Source: Gloeothece verrucosa PCC 7822 (lineage in GTDB: Bacteria; Cyanobacteriota; Cyanobacteriia; Cyanobacteriales; Microcystaceae). From it: 64,000 nt of DNA. Numbering within the stretch: position 1 is the stretch's first letter; each line of letters opens with the position of its first letter. The stretch covers positions 5,076,501-5,140,500 of the forward strand of contig NC_014501.1 in NCBI RefSeq assembly GCF_000147335.1. The letters are read 5' to 3'. Shown piece by piece: positions 16,930 to 26,039 of this stretch. A program made the translations under genes and the position numbers. A model generated the notes under the pieces. The model saw nothing but the letters and a program-made list of their open reading frames with translations. It ran no database searches and was not told the origin of the DNA.

Positions 16930-17057
16930 GTACCTGGACAAAATTAAAGTTAACTGTTTGGTAAGGGAACACCGGATCTGGGAACAGGGAACAGGTAAGA
17001 CTTTCAAGGTTTTTACATTTCTTAACATAATCAACTTTATTTATGTCCAGGTACTTA
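16927..17057. mobile_element. MITE with 25-bp terminal inverted repeats
   Basis: The 131-bp element begins TAAGTACCTGGACA and ends TGTCCAGGTACTTA. The terminal inverted repeats extend to 25 bp with two mismatches (AAAATTAAAGTT against ATAAATAAAGTT). The inside carries the short string GGGAACAGGGAACAGG and no coding frame. It touches the stop codon of the gene at 16552-16929. The mobilising transposase is not present. Confidence 0.8.
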
Positions 17058-17143
17058 AGTCCTTAGACATCATTAAAGTAGGGGTGGCCTTTCCCCGCTC
17101 CTACTAGATAAAAATTATTAGAGGTCATCACCCGATTTTAAGC

Positions 17144-19318
17144 TTATTGTTGAGGTAAATTGGACATCATTTGTGCCACTTCGGCATTATAAATTCGTAA
17201 GTAATTCCAATAATTGCCAAAGACAGACTCAACATAACCTCTTGTTTCTTTAAAAGGGATTTTTTCCACAAACACATCCGGATCAGATAAACCAAATTTT
17301 TTCTGCCATTGATTCACATTACCCGGACCAGCATTATAACTAGCCACCGCCAACATGGAATTATTCCCATATTCTTTATGAGTATAATCTAGATACCAAG
17401 TGCCCATTTTAATATTATCATCGGGATTTTTCAAAGAATATTTAGTAATATTGGCTTTGTCAGCTATCCATCGCCCAGTAGAAGGCATCACCTGCATTAA
17501 TCCCACAGCCCCTACAGGCGAGAGAATTTCTTTTTCAAAACGAGACTCTTGACGGATCAAAGATGTCACTAACAGAGGATTTAAAGACCGTTGCTGTGAC
17601 CAACCTTCAATCAAATCATAATAGGGAAAAGGAAATAAAGCCTGCCAGTATTCGGGTTTATTTCTTAATACTTGCCATTGAGCTTGTTCGGCGGCACTGT
17701 CTCGATTTCTTAAATCCCAAACTAAATTAATACCTTCTAAAAATTGCTGTTGTTTTTGTTTAAATATGCCTAAAGCAAATTGTTCATCAACGGTTAACTG
17801 CCAAGGGTTAGGCACTTCGGCTTGAAAAAGCGTCCAGGCTTCATCATCTAAACCCAGCCGATAAAGTTCTTTAAAGGCTTGAGAACCTGATGGTAAAACC
17901 GGCCTTGTCTCGGGGAAAACCACTGTGGGCGCATAATAGCGTACATCCTCAAAATCTCCGACTTTCCAGCCCAACTGAACCGCCGAACGCCAAGCATAGT
18001 AAGATTGGGGATAACGGGCAAGGGTATGAAGAAAGGCATCTTTTGCATCTTGGGGACGGTTTAATTTTTGGGCCCATTTCCCCACCCAGAAACCCGCCTT
18101 AGCCGCCACTGTTGTATCAGGAGCATTGATAGTGATCGGTTGTGCCCATTCCCACGCTTTAACTAAATCTCCTTTATCAGCATAACTTTTAGCAATTTTC
18201 CAACGATAGCCGGCGGCGGCTTCTGAGTTAGGATATTGAACCAGTAGCTGTTGTCGCGCTTTAGAGGCGGCTTGTTTGCTGTTGAGTAGGTCGAGCAATT
18301 CGGCTCTTTTGAGGAGAGCGTCGGGGGCTTGTAGAGGAAACTTGTTAATGGCATAATCCAGATAGCCTAGCGCTTCTGAACTCCCCGATAAACCCACTAA
18401 ACGCATCAGAGCTTCTCCGGTTTCTGGAGCATCGGGAAATGAGCGCACCAATTGTTGATAAGCTTGTTTGGCTTGAGCTTTTTGTCCACTGAGATGAAGC
18501 CCTCTAGCATAACGATAGAGGTTAACGGGGGTACGACTCGCCTTATAGTAAGCTTGGGTAGCCTTTCTATAGTCCCCAAACTCCCAATAACCATTACCTA
18601 TGACTTCCCAGTCTTGAGGGGTTAACTCGGGGGCATAATCTTTAACTAAGCGATCGCGTACTGCATTCATGCTTGGATCAAAAGCATTATATTTCACCAG
18701 CAGTAGCATTAACTTGGGTTGTTTGGGATTATCCTTGAGACGTTTGTTGATAATTTCCCAAGTACGGGGATGGTTAGGAAATTGACTGATGGCTTGATCC
18801 CAATATTTGGGGTCATATTTTCCTAAATAATAAAGAGCTTCAGCGACCACCGGGTCACTTGGATAAGTTTGTATCAGTTTTTTCCAAGTTTCTTGGGCTA
18901 AATCATTTTCATTACTCAACTCATAACCCCTACCCTGTTTGAGCAAAATCCAGGGGGCTAAGGTGGGGTATTCTTGTTCTAAACCCTCTAAGAAGCGTAA
19001 TGCTGGGCCTCCCTCATATTTTTTTATTAACTCTGTAGCCAAAATATAACGGGCCCGACTTCGTTCTAAGGAAGGTTTTTCTGATAAGGCGATGGTTTTC
19101 AGTTGTTCAAGTCTGTCTTGAGCAGAAGCATTAGCTAGTTTTAGCACAACAGAAGGAGAGTTATCATCTTCTTGTAGTGCAATTTCCGTTTTTTGTTGCC
19201 AAGTTTCTATCTTTTCCAGAATTTTTGGGCTAAATCCGACTAATCCCACTAGGGCGATCAGAGCCGTTCCTGAGCCAATGGCTAATACAGAAGTTTTTTG
19301 TCTGAGTTTTTTGAGCAT
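17144..19318 (-). CDS. soluble lytic murein transglycosylase (Slt-type) with TPR-like helical superhelix
   Basis: The 724-residue protein has an N-terminal signal/anchor helix (about 12-30, GSGTALIALVGLVGFSP), a long helical region of TPR-like units (about 50-560), and a C-terminal SLT domain. That domain has the catalytic Glu in SLIRQESRFEKE, then GLMQVMPSTGRWIA, and later SYNAGPGNVNQW and FGNYWNYLRIYN. The enzyme cleaves peptidoglycan glycan strands to 1,6-anhydro ends in the periplasm, for wall turnover or insertion of large structures. The length is typical for the cyanobacterial enzyme. It is a single gene preceded by a long non-coding region. Confidence 0.92.
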   Translation of the reverse strand: MLKKLRQKTSVLAIGSGTALIALVGLVGFSPKILEKIETWQQKTEIALQEDDNSPSVVLKLANASAQDRLEQLKTIALSEKPSLERSRARYILATELIKKYEGGPALRFLEGLEQEYPTLAPWILLKQGRGYELSNENDLAQETWKKLIQTYPSDPVVAEALYYLGKYDPKYWDQAISQFPNHPRTWEIINKRLKDNPKQPKLMLLLVKYNAFDPSMNAVRDRLVKDYAPELTPQDWEVIGNGYWEFGDYRKATQAYYKASRTPVNLYRYARGLHLSGQKAQAKQAYQQLVRSFPDAPETGEALMRLVGLSGSSEALGYLDYAINKFPLQAPDALLKRAELLDLLNSKQAASKARQQLLVQYPNSEAAAGYRWKIAKSYADKGDLVKAWEWAQPITINAPDTTVAAKAGFWVGKWAQKLNRPQDAKDAFLHTLARYPQSYYAWRSAVQLGWKVGDFEDVRYYAPTVVFPETRPVLPSGSQAFKELYRLGLDDEAWTLFQAEVPNPWQLTVDEQFALGIFKQKQQQFLEGINLVWDLRNRDSAAEQAQWQVLRNKPEYWQALFPFPYYDLIEGWSQQRSLNPLLVTSLIRQESRFEKEILSPVGAVGLMQVMPSTGRWIADKANITKYSLKNPDDNIKMGTWYLDYTHKEYGNNSMLAVASYNAGPGNVNQWQKKFGLSDPDVFVEKIPFKETRGYVESVFGNYWNYLRIYNAEVAQMMSNLPQQ

Positions 19319-19960
19319 TACACCGCGCTATTACACTCATCAGTCATTTATTATCAATGATTATGCGCTCTAATGGATCAAACTGTCGAACTGAGGTTTC
19401 CACAAAAAACCGGCTTGACTGCCGGCACTATATTGATTGAAATTATCCAAATAAACTCAACTATAATTATAAGCTATATAAAAAGGTCGGTTATCTAAAG
19501 GATGGCTCAAAAAAGTCAGGAAAAGGGATGACAGAGAAAAATCACTCGTCTCTATTTCTTCATCCCTTGTCCTACTTGCTAAAGTATCATTCCCTTGGTT
19601 GACAAATTAGTCTTGATGAAGATTTAATTCCAGACAAAGCTGCTATTTAAATCTCTGTTCTATTATAGGTTGATGAATTTGCTAAAAACCTGAGTATTTT
19701 CCAGGATTTTTCCGGACTCATCCTCAAGCGTTTTGTCCGATTTATGTATTTCTTTTAAATAAACCTTAAACAGAATTGACTGACAAAGAAAAACTGAAAT
19801 AATCTTTAAAAATCCCATAGATGAAACTGATCTAGGGTTTTCTTAATTTAAGATTTGAGAACTTAAGCGGCTGGAAAAGTGGTATTTTTCGGTTAAAATG
19901 GCGGGACAGGGCCGATTAAAAAGCCGATCTAGCCCCGACCTTGTCCATCTGCGGCTATGC
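19319..19960. other. 642-bp non-coding region between slt and rpmB
   Basis: No gene is seen on either strand. A small hairpin CCGGC/GCCGG lies near 19415. Close to the rpmB end (about 19905-19947), GGACAGGG and CCTTGTCC can form an 8-bp stem (one G-U pair) enclosing CCGAT/ATCGG-type inner pairing; on the minus strand this lies just after rpmB and could be its terminator. The size of the region leaves room for a small RNA, but I recognise none. Confidence 0.45.
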
Positions 19961-20197
19961 TTAAAACAGGTTTAAATTAATACCTGCTTCCTTAGCCATA
20001 AGTGCTATCCCTTTCTTTTCTAGGGTTTTAATCGCTTTGGTAGACAAGCGCAGTTTTACCCAACGTTTTCCTTCTGCCCACCAAATTCGCTTCCATTGTA
20101 AATTAGCTTCTTGTAATCTTTTGGTACGGCGGTGAGAGTGGGAGATGCTATAAGCGTTATTTGCTTTCTTTCCAGTTAATTGACAATGACGGGCCAT
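19961..20197 (-). CDS. rpmB: 50S ribosomal protein L28
   Basis: The 78-residue protein is a complete bacterial/plastid-type L28: [19 protein letters not shown] at the start, [20 protein letters not shown] and the C-terminal [16 protein letters not shown]. It has only one Cys, so it lacks the zinc-binding CxxC pairs of some L28 forms, which is normal in cyanobacteria. It is a single gene with its own upstream region shared with htpG's end. Confidence 0.96.
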   Translation of the reverse strand: MARHCQLTGKKANNAYSISHSHRRTKRLQEANLQWKRIWWAEGKRWVKLRLSTKAIKTLEKKGIALMAKEAGINLNLF

Positions 20198-20351
20198 AAC
20201 AATTTTTTTGCTTTTTCTATACGTCCAACCTTTCTAGTTTAGATCGTCATTAGTCATTAGTCATTAATCATCGGTTATTATTTATGTGTCATTCGTTTTG
20301 ATTTTGCCGAATTTCTAGGGACTAAGGACTAGCGACTAATGACAATCACTG
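20198..20351. repeat. short tandem CATTAGT-type repeats between rpmB and htpG
   Basis: Three copies of the heptamer family CATTAGT stand in tandem near 20248-20268. Scattered related bits (GACTAGCGACTAATGACAAT) lie before the htpG stop, giving partial inverted repeats. These resemble cyanobacterial short tandemly repeated sequences. No gene is present. Confidence 0.5.
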
Positions 20352-22358
20352 TTAAAGTTTTTCGGTTAGCGTCGTTAATACCTGATTAGAGCGTTCTACA
20401 AAGGATTTCATGCCCTGTGCATCAAACCCTTTTTGCGTCATCAAGGCTAAGTCATAAACGTGCTGACATAACATTTTAGCCATTTGAGCAGAAGGAGATT
20501 CTCCACTACCGGTGACAATACCCCCTTGACTGAGTTTAAGAATATTTTCAATTAGGGGATGGGCGGTATTAATCATCAGGATGTGTTCTTCTGGGAAGGC
20601 CAGGGTTTGTTGTTGATACAAGGCCGTCATTTCCCGTAGTCGCCGCATGGCTTCAGGTAATAATACAATGGCCGGGGGCGTTCCTTGAGGGTCATCCGAT
20701 TTAAGCGCCTCGGTTTTAAGATTAATTTTGGGATTGTTGAGCGCTTTCTCAAAGATTTCTTTGATCTGTTCACTACGGGTTTTATTCGTCGCAGGATCTA
20801 CGATTTCACTCGCTTTATCTTGCTGTAACAAGGTTGAGTCTAATTCCGAGTCTACGCGAGAGAATTTAACTTGATCATATTCTCGCTCTAAGAAGGGGAT
20901 AAAGTAATTGGTATCAATAAAGGAGTCAAAATAGAGGACTTCTACACCCTGATTTTTGTACAGTTCAACGTAGGTTGCTTGGGTAGAAGCATCGGTGCAG
21001 TAAAAGACTCGGTTTTCATGCCGCTCTTTATTGCGGTCTAGATAAGATTGGAGAGTGGTATAACCTTGTTTTTCGATGGCGGCTAAAGGAGTATCAGCCG
21101 CTTTTTCTGGGGTGACATCTTGCCATAAATCTTCTTGTGCGCTTTGGACTTCCACTTTAGGCGTTTCGCTGTCAGTTTTATTTTCGCTTTCGGAGGGTTT
21201 GTAGGTAGTGCGATAAATGAGGATATCTTCTACCTGTTTTTTAAATTTCTCTTCTTTGAGAGAACCATATTTAATAAAGGTGCCCACATCTTCCCAACAA
21301 CGAATATATTCTTGGGCGTTTTCGTTGTAAAGGTTTTTGAGGCGATCCCCGATTTTTTTAGCGATAAAATCAGCGATGCGGCGAACGGTGCGATGATTGG
21401 TTAAGGAACTTCTCGAAACATTGAGAGGAATATCCGGACTATCAATAACCCCTCGTAAGGGCATCAAAAATTCGGGAATAATTTCTTCACAGTGATCAGA
21501 GACAAAGACTTGGTTACAGAAGAGTTTTATTTGTCCTTTTGAGACATCTACATCGGGTCTAAGTTTAGGGAAATAGAGAATCCCATTGAGCAGAAAAGGA
21601 TAATCTGTGTTTAAATGAACCCAAAGTAAGGGGTCTTCTTGGAATGGATACAGATAACGATAAAATTCTAAATAGTCCTCATCCTTTAAATTTTGGGGCG
21701 ATTCTTTCCATAAAGCCCGTTGTTTGTTGATTTGCTCGCCTTCAAATTTGATCGCAACAGGAATAAAATCTGAGTAGGTTTTGACTAATTGTTTAATTCG
21801 TGAGGGTTCGAGATATTCAGTTTCATCATCGAGTAAGGTCAAGGTAATGGTAGTTCCCACTTCCTGACGGTTTGATTGACTTAATTCAAATTCGGGTGAA
21901 CCATCACAAGACCAATGAACCGCTTCTGCTCCTTCTTTGTAGGAGAGGGTATCTATTTGTACCTTTTTAGCCACCATAAAGGCAGAATAAAACCCTAGTC
22001 CGAAGTGTCCGATAAAATCATTGGCACTCTTTTGATATTTGCTGATAAAGTCTTCTGCACTAGAGAAGGCCACTTGGTTGATATATTTTTTTACCTCATC
22101 TACGGTCATTCCGATGCCGTTATCCGAGATAGAGAGGGTTTTTTCGTCTTTATTAACACTAATAACAATTTCCGGTTCGGGTAAGTCGCCTTTGACTTCT
22201 CCGGCTAAGGATGCCATTTTTAGCTTAGAGATAGCATCAACGGAGTTTGAGATCAGTTCTCGCAAAAAGATTTCGTGGTCAGTGTAGAGAGACTTTTTGA
22301 TAATGGGAAAGATATTCTCTGTATGAATCGTAATATTGCCTTTTTCTAGTACGGTCAT
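20352..22358 (-). CDS. htpG: chaperone HtpG (Hsp90)
   Basis: The 668-residue protein is a full bacterial Hsp90: the N-terminal GHKL ATPase domain with LRELISNSVDAI, DNGIGMT and GHFGLGFYSAFMVA; the middle domain with the FVSDHCEEIIPEFL, GVIDSPDIPLNVSR and ASTQATYVELYKNQG stretches; and a C-terminal dimerisation domain (NTAHPLIENI, LALMTQKGFD). It is an ATP-driven cytosolic chaperone important in cyanobacterial heat and light stress. It stands alone. I saw no CIRCE element upstream, so control is probably by other heat-shock signals. Confidence 0.97.
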   Translation of the reverse strand: MTVLEKGNITIHTENIFPIIKKSLYTDHEIFLRELISNSVDAISKLKMASLAGEVKGDLPEPEIVISVNKDEKTLSISDNGIGMTVDEVKKYINQVAFSSAEDFISKYQKSANDFIGHFGLGFYSAFMVAKKVQIDTLSYKEGAEAVHWSCDGSPEFELSQSNRQEVGTTITLTLLDDETEYLEPSRIKQLVKTYSDFIPVAIKFEGEQINKQRALWKESPQNLKDEDYLEFYRYLYPFQEDPLLWVHLNTDYPFLLNGILYFPKLRPDVDVSKGQIKLFCNQVFVSDHCEEIIPEFLMPLRGVIDSPDIPLNVSRSSLTNHRTVRRIADFIAKKIGDRLKNLYNENAQEYIRCWEDVGTFIKYGSLKEEKFKKQVEDILIYRTTYKPSESENKTDSETPKVEVQSAQEDLWQDVTPEKAADTPLAAIEKQGYTTLQSYLDRNKERHENRVFYCTDASTQATYVELYKNQGVEVLYFDSFIDTNYFIPFLEREYDQVKFSRVDSELDSTLLQQDKASEIVDPATNKTRSEQIKEIFEKALNNPKINLKTEALKSDDPQGTPPAIVLLPEAMRRLREMTALYQQQTLAFPEEHILMINTAHPLIENILKLSQGGIVTGSGESPSAQMAKMLCQHVYDLALMTQKGFDAQGMKSFVERSNQVLTTLTEKL

Positions 22359-22964
22359 AAGCTTTTAATTGTTTTAGGTTGAACTTTGGGTATAAATACC
22401 TCCTTTCTTCTCCTTGAGGAGCAGATTAGAGCAGGAGGGTATTACTGATTCTATCTCTTGATTTTGCCTGATTATGCTTAAGGAGTGTTTCTGGGATTGC
22501 CCACCCTCAATATTTCGGATAACCGTACTCTATAACGTCAGTTCGACAGAGTAATAATTTTATTGAAAGAAAACCCGATCACAAGTTTCTAGCCCGAGTC
22601 CGCACCATTTCAAGGCGCGGAGTGGCTCAAAAAAGAATAAGGGGAAAGCCGCAAAGTAAAAGTTCCTAGAACTTTTTCCCTTTTTTAAAGAGTTATTAAA
22701 GATATGTTTGATTAGAACTTATATTAATAAAGCTTTTTTAGGACATTAGTATTAAAAATATTACGCTTAGAAGTTAATTTTTTAACTGGCGAACGCGCAT
22801 CGTTCACTACTTGTGAAAAACTTGTCCATGTACTGACTAGGAGCGACAACGATAAAACCTTCTGATTAAATTTTTTATAAGTACGGGAGAGCTATTTGCT
22901 AATTTAAATAATTTTGTTAGAATTTGAGCGTCGTTTAAAATCTCTCTTTTGGGGGATGTTAAAA
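22359..22964. other. non-coding region between htpG and a PEP-CTERM gene
   Basis: No gene is visible in these 606 bp, apart from an unlikely TTG-started extension of the downstream gene. A 75-bp repeat copy (22760-22834, annotated separately) precedes the PEP-CTERM gene. The part near htpG (22359-22560) should hold the htpG promoter. Confidence 0.5.
22760..22834. repeat. 75-bp repeat upstream of a PEP-CTERM gene, copy 1
   Basis: This 75-bp block matches 24987-25061 with three substitutions and in the same orientation. Inside it are two small hairpins: AGTTAA-TTTT-TTAACT, and GAACG-CGCAT-CGTTC. The block ends about 130 bp before the start of the PEP-CTERM gene at 22965. The second copy precedes the other PEP-CTERM gene by 36 bp. 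Confidence 0.85.
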
Positions 22965-23804
22965 ATGAATTTAGCGATAAAAAAAACAATCATCGGCCTG
23001 TCTGCGCTCAGCATTTCCGCATTGGGTTCTTCTGCCCAAGCAGCCAGTATCAATTTAGTTAAGAATGGGGGTTTTGAAAACTATACTCAAAATGCGCCCA
23101 AAGCGTACTATAGTAATCCGTCCACAGTGATCGGTTATGGTAATGGAGGAGCATTGGATCAGTCTGTTACTGTCAACGATTGGAGTAACCCAACATTGAT
23201 CGCGCCTAATCAACCAGCCTTAAATTTTCTTTTGCTGCCTAATTCATCAAACCAAACATCTGGCCCCGGCGTGCCTGGCTACTCTGCTTTCCCTTTAGCT
23301 GGTCCTTATAATGGACATAACAATGGTTTGACTGAGAGTCCTGCTGGCGGAAATTATATCGCTTCAGACAGCGATCCTACCTACTCAGGCCCCCTTCAAC
23401 AGGTGATAACGGGTCTTATTGTAGGGCATACATACGAGTTAAGTTTTTATGAAGGTGCTGCCCAGGAAGCGACTGCACAATTGAATCCAGTTACAAGATG
23501 GTATGTTGGTTTTGGAAACCAAACATTTACATCAACTCTTTTCAATCTACCCAATCAGGGTTTTTCTGGATGGCAAAAACAAACAACAACATTCACCGCA
23601 ACTTCTACATCACAATTGCTTCAATTCGTAGCTTTGGGAGGTCCATCAGGCGCTCCACCTGTATCCCTTTTGGATGGAGTCTCTCTGGTTGATACTGCCC
23701 CCGTACCCGAACCCTTCACCATCCTCGGTTCTGCTGCCGCTTTAGGTCTCGGTGCTGGGTTCAAATCCAAAATAGGTAAGAAAGCTAAAAGCGATAAGGT
23801 CTAA
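22965..23804 (+). CDS. PEP-CTERM sorted exported protein
   Basis: I chose ATG 22965 (MNLAIKKTIIGLSALSIS), preceded by GGGGGA at 9-nt spacing; a frame-open extension reaches TTG 22914. The product is about 279 residues with a signal peptide ending AQAAS, a beta-rich body (LVKNGGFENYTQNAP, NYIASDSDPTYSGPLQQVI, typical of a DUF642/carbohydrate-binding jelly roll), and the C-terminal sorting signal VPEPFTILGSAAALGLGAGF followed by basic residues. PEP-CTERM proteins are processed by exosortase-type systems and exported with exopolysaccharide. No exosortase gene is in the window. A terminator hairpin follows. Confidence 0.85.
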   Translation: MNLAIKKTIIGLSALSISALGSSAQAASINLVKNGGFENYTQNAPKAYYSNPSTVIGYGNGGALDQSVTVNDWSNPTLIAPNQPALNFLLLPNSSNQTSGPGVPGYSAFPLAGPYNGHNNGLTESPAGGNYIASDSDPTYSGPLQQVITGLIVGHTYELSFYEGAAQEATAQLNPVTRWYVGFGNQTFTSTLFNLPNQGFSGWQKQTTTFTATSTSQLLQFVALGGPSGAPPVSLLDGVSLVDTAPVPEPFTILGSAAALGLGAGFKSKIGKKAKSDKV

Positions 23805-23824
23805 TGCAATTAAATGTTAAAAAC

Positions 23825-23849
23825 TTACCCCCACAAAAATGGGGGGTAA
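23825..23849 (+). terminator. terminator after the PEP-CTERM gene
   Basis: TTACCCCC (23825-23832) and GGGGGTAA (23842-23849) form an 8-bp stem with a short A-rich loop, followed by TTTG. It lies 20 bp after the stop. Confidence 0.65.
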
Positions 23850-23935
23850 TTTGAAAAAGAGTAAACTACCTATGCTGGCTATTGTTACAGCATAGGTACT
23901 TCCATTGTAGTCTGGATTTCTAGAAGCACCAACCT

Positions 23936-24766
23936 ATGCACCACTTTATCGCCTCACTTGTGCTAGATCTTTTGAGATTATCAGTTTGGTTAGTCCTTCT
24001 GATGCTCATTTTCGTTCCCCTAGAAAGGCTTAGTCCTCGGCACAAACAAAAAGTATTTCGTCGGGAATTTCTGATAGATTTGCTCTATTATTTTCTCAAC
24101 AGTATTGTGCCTAAATTGCTTCTCGTCCTACCCCTGTCAATCCTTGCCTGGACGGTTCATCGCCTTGAACCCATTGGTTTTTATACTTGGGTCGCTAGTC
24201 TGCCGGTGGGAACACGCCTTCTCCTAGCCATTATTGTGGGAGAATTCGGCGCTTATTGGGGTCATCGCTGGATGCACGAAATTCCCTTACTATGGCGATT
24301 TCACGCTATTCACCATAGTGCCAAAGAAATGGATTGGCTAGTCAATACCCGCGCTCACCCTTTGGATATGTTTTTGACCCGACTCTGTGGTTTAGTACCT
24401 ATCTATTTACTAGGTTTGGCGCAACCCACCGGAAAAACTGCCGATATAGTCCCCTTACTTTACGTCGTTTTTGGGACTATCTGGAGCTTTTTTATTCATG
24501 CCAATATGTGCTGGCGTTTCGGTTTTCTCGAAAAGTTGATCGTTACTCCCGCTTTTCACCATTGGCATCATACCAATGACGGAGCCGAGTATATTGATAA
24601 AAATTATGCTGCGATTTTTCCTTGGGTTGACCAAATCTTTGGAACATTTTACCTCCCTAAAAATCGATGGCCTAAGAAATATGGTATTGATATGCCTGTC
24701 GCTTCAGAAATCACTGGACAACTGCTGCAACCGTTAGAAAATATTTTATTTTTTAGACAACAATAA
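23936..24766 (+). CDS. sterol desaturase / fatty acid hydroxylase family membrane enzyme
   Basis: The 276-residue protein has several hydrophobic helices (LVLDLLRLSVWLVLLMLIFV, LLLVLPLSILAWTV, LLLAIIVGEFGAYWGH, IYLLGLAQPT, VVFGTIWSFFIHANM). The His clusters bind a di-iron centre: HRWMHE, HAIHHSAKEMDW, and HHWHHTND. This is the FA_hydroxylase family, which oxidises lipids or carotenoids in the membrane using O2. The substrate is unknown; beta-carotene hydroxylase (CrtR) is a different, longer subgroup. It lies between two PEP-CTERM genes with no obvious operon partner. Confidence 0.88.
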   Translation: MHHFIASLVLDLLRLSVWLVLLMLIFVPLERLSPRHKQKVFRREFLIDLLYYFLNSIVPKLLLVLPLSILAWTVHRLEPIGFYTWVASLPVGTRLLLAIIVGEFGAYWGHRWMHEIPLLWRFHAIHHSAKEMDWLVNTRAHPLDMFLTRLCGLVPIYLLGLAQPTGKTADIVPLLYVVFGTIWSFFIHANMCWRFGFLEKLIVTPAFHHWHHTNDGAEYIDKNYAAIFPWVDQIFGTFYLPKNRWPKKYGIDMPVASEITGQLLQPLENILFFRQQ

Positions 24767-24794
24767 CATGAAGATATCATCGATGAAGCTTTCT

Positions 24795-24895
24795 AGAACT
24801 TACGTACTGTAACCAAATCATAAAGGTTTGAGATTCCAAGCGGAGAGCGAAGAATGAGATAAAATCGTTCTTTTTAATCGGGAGTACGTAAGTCT
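24795..24895. mobile_element. MITE-like element A, uninterrupted copy
   Basis: ACTTACGTACT (24798-24808) and AGTACGTAAGT (24883-24893) are perfect 11-bp inverted repeats. The reverse complement of the inside (CCGATTAAAAAGAACGATTT and ATCTCAAACC next to ATGATTTGGTTAC) matches the ends and flanks of the element at 2441-2651. This copy lacks the nested insertion and so shows the original joining sequence. A 66-codon frame over it (minus strand) is not a gene. Confidence 0.75.
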
Positions 24896-24986
24896 TAATA
24901 TTTTGAGGGGTAAAGGGGTTTAAAATCGATTTTAGGGGCAGATCTTGAAAAGTGTGGTCAGGCCAACAGGCCAACAAAGTAAAACA

Positions 24987-25061
24987 ATTACGCTTAGAAG
25001 TTAATTTTTTAACTGGCGAACGCGCATCGTTCGCTACTTGTGAAAAACTTGTCTATCTACT
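24987..25061. repeat. 75-bp repeat upstream of a PEP-CTERM gene, copy 2
   Basis: This is the second copy of the block at 22760-22834 (72 of 75 identical). Here the second hairpin is longer, GCGAACG-CGCAT-CGTTCGC (7 bp), because of a G where copy 1 has A. It ends 36 bp before the start of the PEP-CTERM gene at 25098, so part of it is probably in the promoter or mRNA leader. Confidence 0.85.
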
Positions 25062-25097
25062 TATAATGAGGTGTAACTAATTCTAGAGAATAGATTT

Positions 25098-25781
25098 ATG
25101 ATTCCTTCTTGGTTAAAATGGACAACCCTGACGGCTTGTACAATCATTCCCATAAATATGATTGCTCTACAGCCAGTGCAAGCCGCTTCCTTTAAATTTA
25201 ATTTTGTCTCTTATGAAGATCCTTTATTTTCTTATGGTTCTGGTGAGTTATCTTTTGATGATTCTAGTTTACAAGGGTTTGGCAAAGAGACTGTTAATAT
25301 TACTGAATTAAAAAATGTTAACTTTAATTATTTTTTAACCAGTAAGGGATATTTGGGAGATGTTCTATATTACGGGAGATGGATAACATCTGACCTAGAC
25401 TTAGCTTATAACTCGGATATTGATTTGGAATTTAATAACGGAGAATTGAGCGGTTTATTTTTTAACGAATATCAGAATTATACTAGAGGAGGTTATGGTG
25501 GAAGTATAATTTATGAGATTAATATAGATTATAAATTAGCCTTTGAAGGAAAAACTTTCTTAGAAAGTTATTCAGGAACAGAGTATTCGGCTGGATACGA
25601 TTACAATAATGATGAATTTTTTGAATACACCAACGACATCAGTGCGACCGGAGCTTACGGAACTATCACTTTTGAAACTATTGTCCCTGTTGAACCAGTT
25701 CCTGAACCTCTTACGATTTTAGGCACAGGAACAGCGATCGGCTTTAGTCTTTTGTTTAAAAAAATGAAGCAAAAAAATTAA
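25098..25781 (+). CDS. PEP-CTERM sorted exported protein, aromatic-rich
   Basis: The 227-residue protein has a signal peptide ending VQAAS, a mature domain rich in Tyr, Asn, Asp and Gly with alternating hydrophobic pattern (LDLAYNSDIDLEFNNGEL, EYQNYTRGGYGGS) and the C-terminal signal PVPEPLTILGTGTAIGFSL with basic end KKMKQKN. It is probably an extracellular beta-rich protein exported by an exosortase-like route. The VPEP-T-ILG form of the motif is the cyanobacterial type and matches that of the gene at 22965. A terminator hairpin follows. Confidence 0.82.
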   Translation: MIPSWLKWTTLTACTIIPINMIALQPVQAASFKFNFVSYEDPLFSYGSGELSFDDSSLQGFGKETVNITELKNVNFNYFLTSKGYLGDVLYYGRWITSDLDLAYNSDIDLEFNNGELSGLFFNEYQNYTRGGYGGSIIYEINIDYKLAFEGKTFLESYSGTEYSAGYDYNNDEFFEYTNDISATGAYGTITFETIVPVEPVPEPLTILGTGTAIGFSLLFKKMKQKN

Positions 25782-25794
25782 GTTCAATCACAAA

Positions 25795-25811
25795 GGTGGG
25801 CAATGCCCACC
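25795..25811 (+). terminator. terminator-like hairpin after the second PEP-CTERM gene
   Basis: GGTGGGC-AAT-GCCCACC is a perfect 7-bp stem with a 3-nt loop 14 bp after the stop, followed by AT-rich sequence. The same GGTGGGCA string recurs at 26385-26472, so it may also be part of a dispersed repeat family. Confidence 0.55.
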
Positions 25812-26039
25812 CTAATTATTTATAAAAGTAAGTATTTATGCTCAAAAAATTAGCGATCACCACGTCAGGTTAATTAATTTCACTAATTTTAAATTTATGC
25901 TAAACTGTCTATAGAGACAAAAAATCGTTGAACTTTCTTTGATTATGATAGTCGTCGGACAATCACGCGCGTTATTATTTGACAGGTCAGTCTCCGAAAT
26001 TTATTCTCGCTACACATTGATTTTATCAGGAGACATCCC

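Noticed and set aside
16820-17107. A 95-codon plus-strand frame
   Set aside because: It overlaps the secreted-protein gene in another frame and then runs through a MITE.
24777-24977. A 66-codon minus-strand frame
   Set aside because: It lies across the MITE at 24795-24895, has no ribosome site and no protein-like pattern.
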